DNA of 64,000 bases from Trichopria drosophilae (GCA_030407085.1 CM059585.1:87310501-87374500); one strand, 5' to 3'; counted from the stretch's first letter, positions 36,188-49,400 are shown. Numbers and translations are program-made. The notes: generated by a model from the sequence alone, not told the origin.

Positions 36188-37667
36188 ATATTTATTTTTT
36201 GTTTCAACTAAATATGTGTACTACTATTAAAGTAAAATAACAAAAAAGCTCCGTTTTTAAATTTACTTTTACTATCTTTTTGGTTGGTTATCTTGGTAGA
36301 CGTTCGATATTTTACAAATTTTGTAATTAAACCTTCCATTAAAAATTTGTCTTTTTGACTTTTGTAGTTACGCCTATATTGAACATTACAATACAACAAC
36401 ATTATTCTTCCCATTCATGGTTTCAAACTAGAGTGAAGAACGTGCTGGTGTCATAATTTAAGATTCTATAAAAGAAATATATGAACATTTTTGTGCACAT
36501 AATATATGAATGTTTTTTCGTATTTGGGGATGCTGAAAGTTAACGGGCTGAACAATTTTTTTGAAAATTCTTCCGAAATTATCACTGTTTTCAAATTTTT
36601 ACATAATTGGATTTCTAACATATCAAATAAAATAAATAAACAATGTGTCGAAAATGTCGTTATGTTCCTTTTTTTGGGTAGCTAAAAACTATTCAAACGT
36701 CAAAAGTGCAAAATTCAAAATGTCGAGTTTAATGTAGCTGGTTGCTTGAAATATGATGCTAATGAGTTTTCAGGTTCCATAAAAAAAATAAAATATTCAG
36801 TACGCGATTCTAATAAATATCAGTGCAAAAGGGAGAAAAATGGGTGAAAATGATCGACAATTTTTTCATTTCTCTCTAGCGCTTAATATTTTCGCAGCTT
36901 ATGGTTTCCGGAAGATGTCTTTATTACAATTTTGGACCCATTATCAACTACATCAAAAACACCTGCGTGAATCCGACATATTTCATTTTTTCAATCTGAA
37001 AATTCAGATTCGTCTTTAGCGTTGCCAAAATCCCTTGAGGGGCAAGTTGAACATTTTAGATCTCATTTCATATCCAAAGTCTGCTATATTGAATCCCTCC
37101 TCTTTGATCTCGTAATTATATGGAAGCAACCGTAATTGATGACGTAAAAAATACCAAAGTACACATTCTTGAAAAAATGTTGACACTTTAATTTTACATT
37201 TTCACTCAGCTACATTTGGATTAGTAATTTTTATTGCCCACAATTTAAGATAAGGTTCATAATCTGTGATTCTCAAAACTCCCGAGTATACAGTTTCATC
37301 TGGGTCAAGTAACTTGGGAAAATCTAAATGTCAAATCCATATTTTCCAGCCATCTCAAATACTTCTTAAATTTAACAGCGATTGCAAATACCTCTAAATA
37401 TAAAATAATAGATATTTTCCTCACAAAGAAAAATTTATGATTCAATGAGTTAGGAATTCCTAAATAGTTCATAGAGGAGCTTTTGTACTGTTTGGGGCGC
37501 CATGTTAAATTTCAACGACTCCTTATAAATATCAATGGTAAAACCTTTAAAGAATACGATAGAGCTGTTTACTTATTTGAAAATAAGTTGAGATCTGCAT
37601 ACATACATAAATGGTTGAGATATGATGGGACCAACATAAATTATTCATAATGCTGAATACAACTTAC

Positions 37668-38124
37668 CTATGGCAGTTTTCGTGCGAACGGTCCTTGAAT
37701 ATCCCATAGGATGGAGGATGGCCCAGTAGCGATCCACCGAGACTGCCACCAGGCAGAAAATACTGATCGTGCATAATACTACGAGCACGGAGACAGTGAA
37801 GAGACAAGCATGCAGATTCGTGGGCAACCCAATACTAGCCAGTATCGCGAATGGTATCGCGAAGAGACCGACCAGTAAATCAGCTGCTGCCAGTGATATA
37901 ATGTAGTAGTTAGTTCTCCTCCTAAGTTTACGCTCTTTGCTGAACACAATTATGACCAATGCATTTCCAAATACGGCACATATAGCCACGAGCACCTCGC
38001 AAACTGCGTACGGTAATTTCAATTCCGCACCCAATTGGTCCGCGAAGGTCGTATTCGAAAATACATTTTCGATCGCACTGTTGTTCCCTTGATCAATGAG
38101 ACTCGCGGTCTCCACGTATTCCAT
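37668..38124 (-). CDS. AdoR: Adenosine receptor, first coding exon (N-terminus to ICL2)
   Basis: Codes for residues 1-152 plus the first base of Gly153. ATG at 38124 is the first in frame after a TGA about 90 nt upstream. Seen: an extracellular N-terminus of about 37 residues with two N-glycosylation sequons (N14-N-S, N24-T-T); TM1 with GN (53-54); TM2 with LAAADLL (D82); Cys107 at the start of TM3 (LHACLF, close to the family's GCLF); TM3 ending in DRY (131-133) and AILHPM. The exon ends KTAI-G|GTAAGT. No cleavable signal peptide is evident, as usual for this class. Confidence 0.96.
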
Positions 38125-38272
38125 GTCGATAGCGATGTCGAATCGCTGCTTCCCGGCATAGCTCAGGATTTTTCGGGTTGGTCTCCAAAACCGCCGAGTA
38201 CTTACTGTGAGCTGTCATCTTTCATGACTGTCCAGTATCCTCCCCACGCCGTCAGATCTCAAGTTTTGGTTT
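38125..38272 (-). other. AdoR 5' UTR part of the first coding exon
   Basis: GC-rich compared with its flank. A good acceptor, CTGCAATTTCCAG, ends at 38273 on the minus strand, where composition switches back to AT-rich, so an upstream non-coding exon is likely. A donor-like AGTAAGT lies inside the UTR (near 38208) and could allow alternative 5' splicing. Confidence 0.5.
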
Positions 38273-41200
38273 CTGGAAATTGCAGAATGAATATAAAATC
38301 GAATGTATTTTATTTAATTAATAATGGTAATATGTTACATTTGTTAAAATATTTTTGTTCCCTTACGAATATTTGCATATTTGTATATTGATTTCCAGGC
38401 GGAAATTTAACCTTGGAAAAGATTATCCCAAAAGTTTATCTGGCCTGGAAGAGAACGGAGTGCATGGACCTTGATTTAAATCTAATCAGACCCAAAATAC
38501 AATCCCAGCTAAGGGCCCGCTTTTGACCAATTTTGACATTGTTGTGATGGTAATACTTGACTATTCATTATAATTTATAATGTGTAATAAGGGTGTGAAG
38601 CAATTTCTGAGGTCAAACTTTCAAATTTAAAACAACATCCTAATTCATATTCCTACTTTTTACACGTATATTCGGTATATTACTTAAAAGTTAGGTTTTC
38701 ATTAATAAAAGAACCAGAAACTGAAGGGATTCAAATTGTGTCAGAAAATTTGTAATAATTATTTATGATATGCGAGAAGCAAATATTAGTCCGTCCACAA
38801 TAGGACCTAGTGGGGGCTTGATAAAAATGCGTATGGATATTTTTTTTATCAAGACATTGTGGAAACCTTTGAAATTCCGAGGGCCAAGACAGGATATCTC
38901 AGAATGATCCAAACCAATAACACAGCCTGCACTAGAAATTCCTATATGGGTTCTTTTTATATTTAAGGAAGTTCCGGGCCAATTTCTCCCTAGGTCGCTT
39001 CAAGGACTAATCTTAAAGTTTGACGAAAGAATCAATCAATGCTCGAAAATTGGACTCAAACACAAATCAAAAAGTTATACTTAAAAAACCTGACACTTAC
39101 GTGTAAAAAAAACATTAAAAAAACAGTTGCGACTTGAAAATGACGGTTTTTTTAAGTGTCAGGGTTTTTAGTTGACAAGTCAATGCATGGTATGTTTTTG
39201 ACATGCTCCTAATTTGAAATAAAACCAATATTACCAGTAATCTATAAAAGAAATACAAACAAAGTTTTTATAGACTGACTTTTTAGTATTTTCTAAAAAA
39301 GGCTGCTATGTTACAATATCAGAATCAATTTAATAGTTAGTGATTGTAATAGAATGATATGTAATTAACACTGTTATACTATATATAAATAGTACAATAA
39401 TCACACCTACATTATGTATAGTCATTACCCTCTAAAAAATCGAAGTTTTGAATTTTTTATCTTTAAAATGACTTTCCTCAAAAACGGCTAGACGGATTTT
39501 GCTAAAATTTGAGATTTACTTCATTAAAGAGGTCTACATACGATTCCGGCAATAAAATCGGTGGTGCCTATAGAGACAGTTATGATCCACCATGCAGTAG
39601 TAAATATTAATTGCTGTAGAAAACACAGAATATTTACAAAGTTGTAAACATATTTTTTGGACTTTAATTTTGAATTGTGCATAACTCTGCAAATAAAATT
39701 TTTTATTGAAAAAAAAAATACGCGAGCTTTCTTATTTATCCTAAAGAACATGTAAATATAAATAAAAATTGATTGAATCTGTTTTTCGAAATTCGGTCTC
39801 TGCAAATGAAATTTGAACCATTATATATAAAATCCTATAAAATACGCAAAACTCGTCCACTTTCAACAATTCTCTGCTACTTCTGTAGTAGGTTCTCTTT
39901 TTATGAGATCATTTACAGCGGTTGGAATTAGTGCATATCCTGGACCATTAGTACGATTTTGGGCACCGAGCTATTAACCGTTAAAATGTACCATTTTCTT
40001 GAAAAAATAATGTAGGTTCCTTGTGGTTTTACAAGGTTAGATGAATACAAATTCTAAGTAAAAATTGGAAAATTCAAAATGGTTCATCCAGTATGGAACT
40101 TAAAATATTAAAAAATGACTAATGAATTCTACAAACATTAGATGTCAATAAAAATAGGCCTCCTGATGTTTTTGAGGTTATTAAATATGAATGTCATAAA
40201 ATAAACGATGTAAGTTTTCGAGGTGACTAATACCAAATTTAGAATTTTGCAATTCTGAATCCAGATTCCTAACCAGACACCTCCTCAAACAAGTAAATGC
40301 ATTGATCTCATCTGTAATGTAAAATACTTGAATTTATTGAGCTAGTATTTTTTAATCATCATTCGTGACAGATAGTGATAATTTCTATAATTGTAATAAT
40401 TCTAAATTAATCTTAACGATATTAATGTAATATAATATCGCAATATGTATTCTTAATTACAAATGTGACTGAAATTGAAAGAAATTAAACAGTAGGTCCC
40501 GAACTTAGTTTTAAAATTCTTCGCATTATTATTAACATTAGAATTTTTAGTTTCGTGGTACAATTATCGTTTCAACTAAAATCTTTAGAAAAAGTTATTA
40601 ATTGCAAAATGCTTTTCTTCGTCATCTACTTTGATTACTTACAGTGGTTTTAACCGTGTTACAGAGCCGAAGCTTACATAAAGTAAAAATGAAGTTGCTT
40701 TCAGGATAGAACAGTGAAGTTATGGCAGTCTTATGAAACATTCTGAGCTATTATTTCATAAGACTGCAAAAAAAAACATTAAACGAAACAAATGGATTCA
40801 AAATTTTAAACGTAATTTTGATAAAATATATGAAATAAAGTTATTCAGAACTTTATTTACATTACAGGTGCATTTAAATCTAATGATTTAAATAAATTGA
40901 GAATTTAAACAAAATTGTTATTATAACGTTAAGTTGTATATGTTAATAAGTTTTTCGTATTTAACGGACCACATCTATTATATTTGTTATTAAATGATTA
41001 GAACCACGCGGAATATAATGATTTTTAAATCCATGGACTAATTATTTGTTAAATATATGAAAGTCGTCAAAATGAATGGAATGTATAGAAGTTCAAAATC
41101 ATGAATCTCCCCAGACAAACATTTTTCTATTAAAAAATCAACAACATTTATATTATGAAGAAAATATCAAGAAAACCCAATGGACCGTAAAATATTTGAA

Positions 41201-43484
41201 CGACGGTTTGCATAATATAGCCAAGACAATTTGAATTTCTATTGATCGATTTTCTATATTGCGCAGTAACAGAAACTAAAAATCAAAATATTCTTAAGTG
41301 CATTTGTGACCAAAAATTAAAGTACCATGGTGAATTTGACTACTTGAGTATTTGTTGCTAATTTATTTTAATCAATAATATTCTGAGGGGATTCTTTAAT
41401 GATACAATTCACGATAAATGTATTGTTCAGCCTTAAAAAAAATCAATGAAATTTACTCAAAATTTGTATAGCTATTTTTAAATAAATTTAAATTATGAAT
41501 TTATGAATTTTGTATATGCAAAACAAATTATATATAATATCAAAAATAATTTTAACGAGCCGTATGCTTGTCACCCGAAAGAAGTGAATTACACACTCTG
41601 GAGTCCAACATTAATGCAGCTGAAGTGGATGTTGCTTTTTCCCGTGAATTTTGCCCTAGGGCGCAAAATCCGATAAATTTTACAGGGATGTACAACAAAT
41701 TATATTAAATTATTTTTCTCAAAATCAGACTACAGACGTTTAATTATTTGGAATCAGTTTTATAGTAGTTTTGGATCCTTATTTAATCATACTTGCTCAT
41801 ACTTGTTCAACCATAAATGATCCACTCCATTTGCAAATAAATATGTAGAGAAATTAGCACTTTTAAAGCGTGGTGCCAAGTTTTTTACATAAAGGCAATA
41901 TTAAAATTAATTGACATACTTAGGGATCATTTCCAGAAATTAATTTGTTTATAGAAAACAGTCACAAATATTGTGTGATAAATGATATATTTTTGTTGTT
42001 GTTTAAGAACATACTTTTAGAAATTACTAGTAATTAAATGTTTTTCGTGTGTAAGTATATTCAATTATTTCAACTACGATTGAATTTATGTTTGCGTGAG
42101 AAAATCCACCCCACCGCATTGATTTTCGTACAATGATGCATTTTACTTAATCCAACGTAGAAATAGTATATCTTATAATTCACACTAGATTTACGTGGAA
42201 CCGTATGAAATTTATCACTCGAAATCTTTTCTAATTAATTAATGCAACTATGGGATAACGGTAGATCTCTTACATGTTGCAATGTATTATTTTCCAAATA
42301 CATAAATTAGACTTATGTTTGCCCTTCTTTCTTCATTCAGCTGACAAAGCCGTTAATGTATACAAATAAATTTTTACCAGACATTATACAGTTCGAGTGG
42401 AAGTTATATAAATATTCTTAGTATCGAAGATACGTGTATGAGCAATAAAATTGTTAAAAAAAATTGATTCAATTTATTGTATTTTCTTTTGACACTCATA
42501 ATGGATTATTTTTTGAAATAATAATTATAGTAGAGTGGAGTACAGTACAATAACAATTTCCACTTTTGAAAATATCTTCAATTAACAAATTGTTTCTAAA
42601 AGTTAATCATTTCGTTACAATTTGGCCAAAAAATATTTCCATACCTTGTGTTGGAGTTTATCTACACTCAAGTGATGCAGTTCGCTATTTTACACTCTAT
42701 ACTCTACAATTTACTAGGAAATTGAAGATACTAACTGTTTTTCGAAGATATCGGTGTCGGTGGATTAAAGAATGATTTTTTTTTATAAAAAGCACGCATT
42801 GCAAAATACCTTGTAAAGACATGATTGGTACACTATTTTTCTTACTTTTTATAAGCGTAGAAAAGCAATAAATTTGTGCGATTCATAATCGCTTTCATTG
42901 TCGCTTTGCTTACTGGTTATTACGTATATCCTTGAATAATTTGGATTAAAGTCCAGACATGAATGTAGGCATTTCAATAATTTGAAAATGGATTGTATTA
43001 AATAATTTTGAAAATTCGTCACTAATTCAATGTATTATTCCGATATTGTTTGAGCAATTTGCAAAGATATTAATTCAACCTGAAAGTATTACTATTTATG
43101 AAATTTTAAATAAATTTGAAAAAAAAATGTTACGAATAGCGTCCTATTCACTTCCGCAAAGAATGAGTTCAAATTACATCTAAAACCAATGCCGAATGAC
43201 GAAAACCACAGACGGTATATTTAGATGTCAAAACACGATAAATCCAATTGGGATGAACGTACGTGTAAACGTTAGCGAAAGGTATAGGCTGTACACGAAG
43301 CAAATTAATGTCTTTTTCAAGCACAAGTTTTTAAACTTACGTATTTGCATCCAAATTTAATAGTTGTATTCACGTCTCGTTTCAGTTCTAATTTAGGGGG
43401 TTTTATGGGGGAGAGGGGTAATTTCCACAATTTCTTTTAGCAATTTAAATGAACTTTTATTAAATTGCACTTCATAGCATCAAA
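38273..43484. other. AT-rich sequence upstream of the AdoR start; no coding exon seen
   Basis: Probably a 5' intron or upstream region of AdoR. Includes a GC-richer patch at 38440-38530 and a small hairpin (39082-39170). No domain-bearing frame was found on either strand. Confidence 0.5.
39082..39170. repeat. Hairpin with 18-bp arms
   Basis: TAAAAAACCTGACACTTA (39082-39099) is mirrored by TAAGTGTCAGGGTTTTTA (39153-39170) with one mismatch, around a 53-bp A-rich loop. Confidence 0.6.
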
Positions 43485-43720
43485 TAAACTGTTAAAAGTG
43501 GTTGTAATTTTACAACAAAATTACAGCATGAAAGTAATTAAAAATTGCAATAAATATTGCGATTTCAAAATATATTTTGTAAAATTACAACATTTTATTG
43601 CGAATTTACAATTTCTAAATAATGTGTTGGAAAATTACATTTATTTTGTGATTTTACAATATTCTATCGCGGTTGCGATACATATATTGTAAATTTCAAT
43701 GTTATGTTGTAAAAATACAT
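43485..43720. repeat. Cluster of TGTAAAATTACA short palindromes
   Basis: At least six short inverted motifs of the type TTGTAATTTTACAA, TTGTAAAATTACAA, TTGCGAATTTACAA and TGTGATTTTACAA in 236 bp, some spaced by ATTGCGA/TCGCGGTTGCGA. Reads like a decayed tandem or foldback repeat. Confidence 0.5.
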
Positions 43721-44814
43721 AAGAATATGTAGTATATGCCTATCTATCGGATTCATCAAAATTTGCCCAGGCCAGAGTTTAAAACATTATTGAAAAACTA
43801 TTTTCACGCCAATGAAAACTTTTAGAGATCACTACAATCCAGTTGGAAGTAAGGGAACCAAAAATATCGAGTTTAATTAATGTGCAATCCATTGCAATCT
43901 ATCGATAGTAAACTCCTGAACATTAATTTTGGTCATATATTTTAGGTTTTGGCTGAATGTCGAGCCGTGCCGTTAAAATTTTGATAAAATTAAGTAAAAG
44001 CAAGTAGATTGGAACTGTCTTTTATGTAGATTAATATTTCTCTAAGAAAATATAGAAGTAAAACGGAATCTTGACAGGGAAGTAAGGTTATATTCTCTCT
44101 TTCTCATTCTCTCTCCCAGCTAAACACGGAACATTCATGGAACATTGCAATTTTGCAATACTTCTGCTATTGTGAGGCATTTAAGAGGAACGTTTGTAAA
44201 CTATTTCAGTGCCGTTTCAAAAATTACACTTTATTTTCAACATTCAGGAAACTTCCCTTTTACGTTACAGAAGGACAGTTTTTTGAAACATTTTATAGAT
44301 CATGTTTCAACAGAAACGTTTCGCAACGTCTTGAAGTCTGTTCATTTAGAGCGGTTAATTTGTAGCATTTAACGTGAAAACTCTAAAAACATAGGGTTTT
44401 ATGATGTTATCTATAATAAACAAATATAATTGCTATAAAAAATCGCAACACAAAAACATAGAACGCAGGATTCTCTTAAAAGGGATTTAATTTACTATTT
44501 TTGTAATAGTAGTACTAGTGAATGGAAAATAAAGATAGGCGCAAAGCCCGCTTCAGTGTTCAACTGTTCATACATATTAAGTAAATGTATTTGATGATGT
44601 AATTTAGTGTTTAATTATGTTATGCTTTAATGAAAAAATTGCATATAATTAGAAGCTTATGAGTAAAGTTAGTACTATGTATGCTCACAACAATTAAATG
44701 CAAATACTAACCGAATTATTGAAGCGTGGGAAATACTAGGTAGTATAATTAGCTTACAATATGCATACTTTGAAACATGCCCTACCTTCATTTTCAACCG
44801 TCATTGGCTGAAGT

Positions 44815-45620
44815 TTAAAAAAAAATGGCCGCAACAATGAAAATTTGTTTGAAATTTTCTGGACGCTCTAACTCAAAAACTAGGAGCTTTAATAAAAAAT
44901 GCTAAAAATGAAAGTTCTTAGAATTGATCGAGAAATATTCTGGTATTATTTTAGATTTTTTTTAATGACATTTGGCGATTTTTAAAAAAATTTTTTTCCA
45001 AATTGTAATTTATTTATGAAAAATTATGAAAAAAATGTACGGTATCTATAATGAATTCTAAGAATGGTTTGTTCCTTGCAATTTTTTCTAAATGTTGACA
45101 GTTTTCGAGAAAAAGTCATATGCTATAATATTTGAAAATCATTTTCTCAAAAACTATCAACTTTTGGAAAAGAAAATGCAAAGGGACCAAACTCTATTTT
45201 TGTTTAAACTCTTAGAATTCATGAGAGAATACACTAAATTTTTTTCAGATGTTTTCGAAAATAAATTACAATTTTTTTAAATTTTGTAACAAAAAATTCA
45301 ATACAAAAAATAAAAAAAAAATCTGTGAAATTTCTCGATGAATTCTGAGAACTTTTCATTCTTACAATTTTTTTTAAAAAAGATATTAGTTTTTGTTAGT
45401 GCGTCCAGAAAATTTCAAATAAATTGTTATCGTTATGGCCTTTTTTGAGGTCGAATCCCAGAGAATCCCAATATTCTAAGGGCTCGAAAAAAATTGGTAA
45501 GGATAAATATTTCCCGATTTGTTGGACATTTTTTTCAAATTCGGCGCGATATTGGAATTCCTAATGGCTGAAACAGTAGGATGTATTTTTGTTAACTTCG
45601 ATTTTGATACGAAATACTCG
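44815..45620. repeat. Foldback element, same family as 985-1590
   Basis: The left arm ATGGCCGCAACAATGAAAAT, TCTAACTCAAAAACTAGGAG, TTCTTAGAATTGATCGAGAAA is mirrored by the right arm TTTCTCGATGAATTCTGAGAA, AGTGCGTCCAGAAAATTTC and CGTTATGGCC (to about 45440). The outer right part (45450-45620) is found inverted at about 985-1240. Interior AT-rich, no transposase. Confidence 0.7.
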
Positions 45621-46069
45621 AATGAAATAGAATCCTTTGGGCGTTAATGGTTAAATACATTGTATAAGCTTACGATAGATTCCTATCCTCATCATATATT
45701 ATATGTGCCAGAATTAAAAATTCTCATTCTTCATTCATATTTGCTCGTTCTTCTAATTGAACAGATGAGATTCGAACTGAAGTTGTAAAAAAATTAGTAG
45801 AAAAATATTAAAAAGCAAACAAGATTAACAAATCCCATCGGGAGAAATAAGGTCTTAAATTTAGGGTTTACATCGTTAAATTCTTCATTGTTTCCAACGT
45901 TTTAGGGTAGAAATAGATTTAATCGTTTGTTTTAATCTCTTAATTTTATTTATTTCATGTTTCATAATTTTTTTCTCCTTAATCCACACATTGAGCGTAT
46001 TTTTAACGCTAATAAATTTGACATTTTATTTACTCTATATCTTTTTAAATGTTACCTCCAACCACATTT
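45621..46069. other. AT-rich spacer
   Basis: No feature recognised. Confidence 0.4.
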
Positions 46070-46074
46070 CCTAA

Positions 46075-46495
46075 TCTACTTCTCGTACTGTAAAAAAGCG
46101 TCAGGAAGAGCCGAAGCACAATTCAGCAAGTCGGTCACGCAACACCGAGAAACGTGTCCCGGAAAAGAGCAACAGGATGCCGATTACTCTTGCGTGGAAA
46201 ATCCAACAATCCGTGCAGCCAACTAATATTTTCCTTAGTACGATTTTGTCTCGATTATCCCTCTCATTGCACTTTTCATTTTCAACATATGGCGCGCCAT
46301 TTGTTTTCCGGGCAGTTTTCTTAGCCTCTTGGTCCCATGTGTTTTCCTATGATGTTATCGACGTTACGACGCCGTCGACGCCAACGATGTTAACAGAGGT
46401 CTCGTTTCTATTTTCAATTTACGCCTTCGTTTTTTTCGCTCCCAGTTTTATGGGAGGCGGATCTATCGATCTTATCGGAAATGATTCTTAGACTT
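46075..46495. promoter_or_regulatory. GC-rich island, possible promoter or 5' exon
   Basis: A sharp local rise in GC and CpG (AAAAGCGTCAGGAAGAGC, ATATGGCGCGCCATTTG, ATCGACGTTACGACGCC GTCGACG) in otherwise AT-rich sequence. A plus-strand frame (46177-46491, 104 codons) crosses it but has no recognisable domain, and I do not call it a gene. Inference: a promoter with a non-coding first exon, perhaps the distal start of AdoR about 8 kb upstream of its coding start. A good minus-strand donor, GAG|GTAAGA, lies nearby at 46811-46806, but it would belong to sequence right of the island. Confidence 0.35.
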
Positions 46496-46499
46496 AAGT

Positions 46500-49400
46500 T
46501 TTTCATTCTTACAACACAAATAAAACGGTTTCGAAAAAAAATGTTTTGAAAATGTTGTGACATTCTATGTAGATTTTTCATGCTGGGTTAGAATAAAAAA
46601 AGCAAGTAATTACTGTCATTATGAAGTATTCTGGAAATTTGGATAGAATTAACTAAAACGCTGTGATGTCAATTACCGACGTACAGAAAAGTTTATTTGG
46701 GCCCGTGCAGAAGTTGCAAAATGTGTACCTTATAGTAGAAATGTATAGGATATGAAAAATGATTCGACGATTATGCGCGACGTTGAGGGCTTTTGATCTT
46801 TTTTTCTTACCTCGTATATTTTTATGATTTATTGATTTATGGTACTGCTTTGAGATGTCTTGCAATAACTATTATTTATAAACAATAGAAAATTTAAACT
46901 TGATGATAGTATTTACTAAAAGAAATTATTTAGCAGATTTTCGGAGACTGTGTTTACCATTTTGGACGTAGCTCATTGTCTTCCAATTAGTTTGCATAAC
47001 AAATTTTTGTAAATAAATTTCCAGATAAGAATGTTGATGCAGAACATCTTTTTCATTAGAATTCATATGCAAATCAGTGATTTTTAAATGTAATGCTATA
47101 TTATTTACTTCGCATGACTGTTTTTTAGTGACTTGTTTCTAGAACTTCCTGTCATTTCATATTTAAAGAACTTTCCTGCGGAACATATATTAATTTGATG
47201 AATTGATGACAGCAGACTTCCTTAAATTATTAGACCGTTATGCTCATCGCTAGTTTATTTGTTAATTTACGACTTTTAAATGATGTTTCGAGAGGTCCTC
47301 ATTAGTACCAAATTAGACACAAGGTGGAACTTTGATTTGATTACCTCCAATAATAATGTTACATACTGTAGGAGTGTCCTTATTAGTGAGCATTCAAAAC
47401 CCATGCGCTTGTGAGAAACTCTGCATGTCGGTAACTTAATGACTGCGAGATGTAACGTCGACAACGGTCAACTACATTATCGATACAGACTTAGTGTTAG
47501 GGTTACTAAATTTTGATAAACTATCAGGGGTATACCTCACTTGCAAGTTTGAAGGCAGCTTACTATTCCTGAGGAGAAGTCATTCACTACTTTGGAGAAA
47601 GTTGGCCACTTTTTCGTAAAATATACTCCTGTACTAAAGTGGTAGATTATTCAATCAAAATTTAGTATACCCATTTTTTCAGTGTACATCATATCGAGAA
47701 TTTGTTTGAGTATTAAAGGTGAACTTTTCCTGATACCAGAAAAAGGACATTAATTAACACGAAATATCTTCAAAATTTGTCGAAAAATAGTTTAATCCAA
47801 CAATCAGACAAATCTGGAATTAAGTTTTAACTATAAAATGCTGTTTAGTTATACTTTGTAAGTTAGGTTACACATTGTAAGTTAAATTTTCAAAGACAAA
47901 TAAAAAAACAATAGCTTGAAGCTAAGTAACCTCGTCTCAAAAAAATTGTCCTTTTATTATTTTTTTTGTTATTTTTAAGTACAACGAAAGGATTAATTAT
48001 TACGGTTTTATAGTATATTACATTGTTATAATAAATATACAACTTATTAACATCTTCGAAGCACTTAATAATACTCCTGAATAAGTATTATAAAACTAAC
48101 TCGTTGATTATAGATTACAGACTTCAATACAAAAAATAATCATCAGTTTTAAGAATTCATTCTTTACAACGTCATAAAAAACAAAGAGAATGTCAACAAT
48201 AGGATTGTTTATACCAAAACTCCATTACGATTTAAGTTGTTCAAATTTGTCATTCTTTTAAACAATAAATTTTTTGTTATGCGTAATAAATATGTATTTA
48301 GTATACTCAAGACTAAATTTGATACGCCAATTAACATGCTCAGTTTATTATATGCATAGTAAACTAAGAATTACTAACTTTTTATTTTGATTTACATGCA
48401 TAAAAAGATACGTTAATGAACTATTTTGTGCTCTCCTATGACTTACTTATTGTGCCTCCATACAGCTTAAATATTTAATTTATACAAGTTCATATCATAC
48501 AGTATCTATTTATTGACATGTCGCAAATCCCCATTTTGGGGATTCATACAGTATTTATCTTGATCGACCTTAATAATTAGTGCAGGATATGAGTTTTCAC
48601 GTAATAGACTTTAACTATATTCAGTACCTTCTACAGAAAGAATGTACCGCTGTGCTCATGTGAAAGATTATGTCATAATTGATTGCATCAATTTTCTAAC
48701 TTTAATCCTACAGAATTCAGCAGTCTGCTAATAACAGACCAGATACGTGTACTTGTTAAATCGTGACATCGTCTCTATGAGTTTCTTTGAAAAATGAGAA
48801 CTTCACTGGAATTGTACCAAAATGTGCATTTAGATGTCCGGCACGGTAGTTTTATCAAAAATGTAAAAAAAACAAGATAATTAAAATTGACATGTATTAG
48901 GAAATTGATATAAATTAAACATTATCGAATGAAAATAAAACTTGTCAAAGTGCTGGGCTTTTTTACTCGCTCTAATTATGGTATATTCGATTTCTAAGAG
49001 AATGCTAAAAAAATTATTAGAAAGAAGTAAAATCATTTATTTTAAAAATGGATAAAAGCTAAATATAAAACATGCAAATAGTTTTGCAGTTATGTGCACT
49101 TATTTAATGAGTCAACTTTACTTTGAATAACTTTGGTAAATATATGATCAGTTGAAACCTTATATTCAGTCAGTATAATTGCAATAATTGTCTAAGAATT
49201 AATTATTAATTTAATTAACAATTAATCAAAAACTTCAGCACTTACCACAATTTTAACAAATGCATGTTAGAAATTTACTTTTCACAATCTTAGTATCAAA
49301 TCTGAATTCCGACAAGTTTAATTTTTATCGCAGAAAAATGGTGTAAAAAGATTACACAGGCTAACAAAATGAGGCTGATCTCCATATCCAGAAGCAGGAG

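Larger units (their letters stand above)
21988..37667 (-). other. AdoR intron 1 (15.7 kb)
   Basis: Donor TAG|GTAAGT (GT at 37667-37666), phase 1. Sequence is AT-rich. It holds the palindromic element at 23024-23427, a dispersed family of GAGTGAAAATTCACTC-type elements (24.99-25.69, 30.15-30.91, 35.24-35.44 kb), a TTAGG-like tract at 28561-28599 and a small MITE at 36055-36187. No nested gene was recognised. Confidence 0.8.
15740..38272 (-). other. AdoR: AdoR gene, adenosine receptor (class A GPCR), whole locus
   Basis: A plasma-membrane receptor for extracellular adenosine that signals through G proteins. The three coding exons join in frame: 457 nt (phase 1), 212 nt (back to phase 0) and 885 nt including the stop, giving 517 residues with seven membrane segments. 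All four splice sites are GT-AG. The introns are 15.7 kb and 5.15 kb and filled with repeats. Identification rests on the combination of DRY (131-133), W159 in TM4, ECL2 with CIF (C183-F185), CPDC (287-290), LSH (303-305) and NPLLY. This is shared with vertebrate and insect adenosine receptors and not with other amine receptors. The length lies between human A2A (412) and the longer fly AdoR. A 5' UTR exon segment to 38272 is inferred from an acceptor. Confidence 0.93.

Noticed and set aside
38035..38391. 118-codon plus-strand frame across the AdoR first exon
   Set aside because: Antisense to the receptor exon and its 5' UTR, and runs into AT-rich sequence; no domain.
43485..43720. CRISPR-like array
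   Set aside because: The units are short imperfect palindromes without constant repeats or unique spacers, and the genome is eukaryotic.
46177..46491. 104-codon plus-strand frame in the GC-rich island
   Set aside because: Hydrophobic but without a known domain or conserved pattern. The island is better explained as promoter-like or non-coding until transcripts are known.
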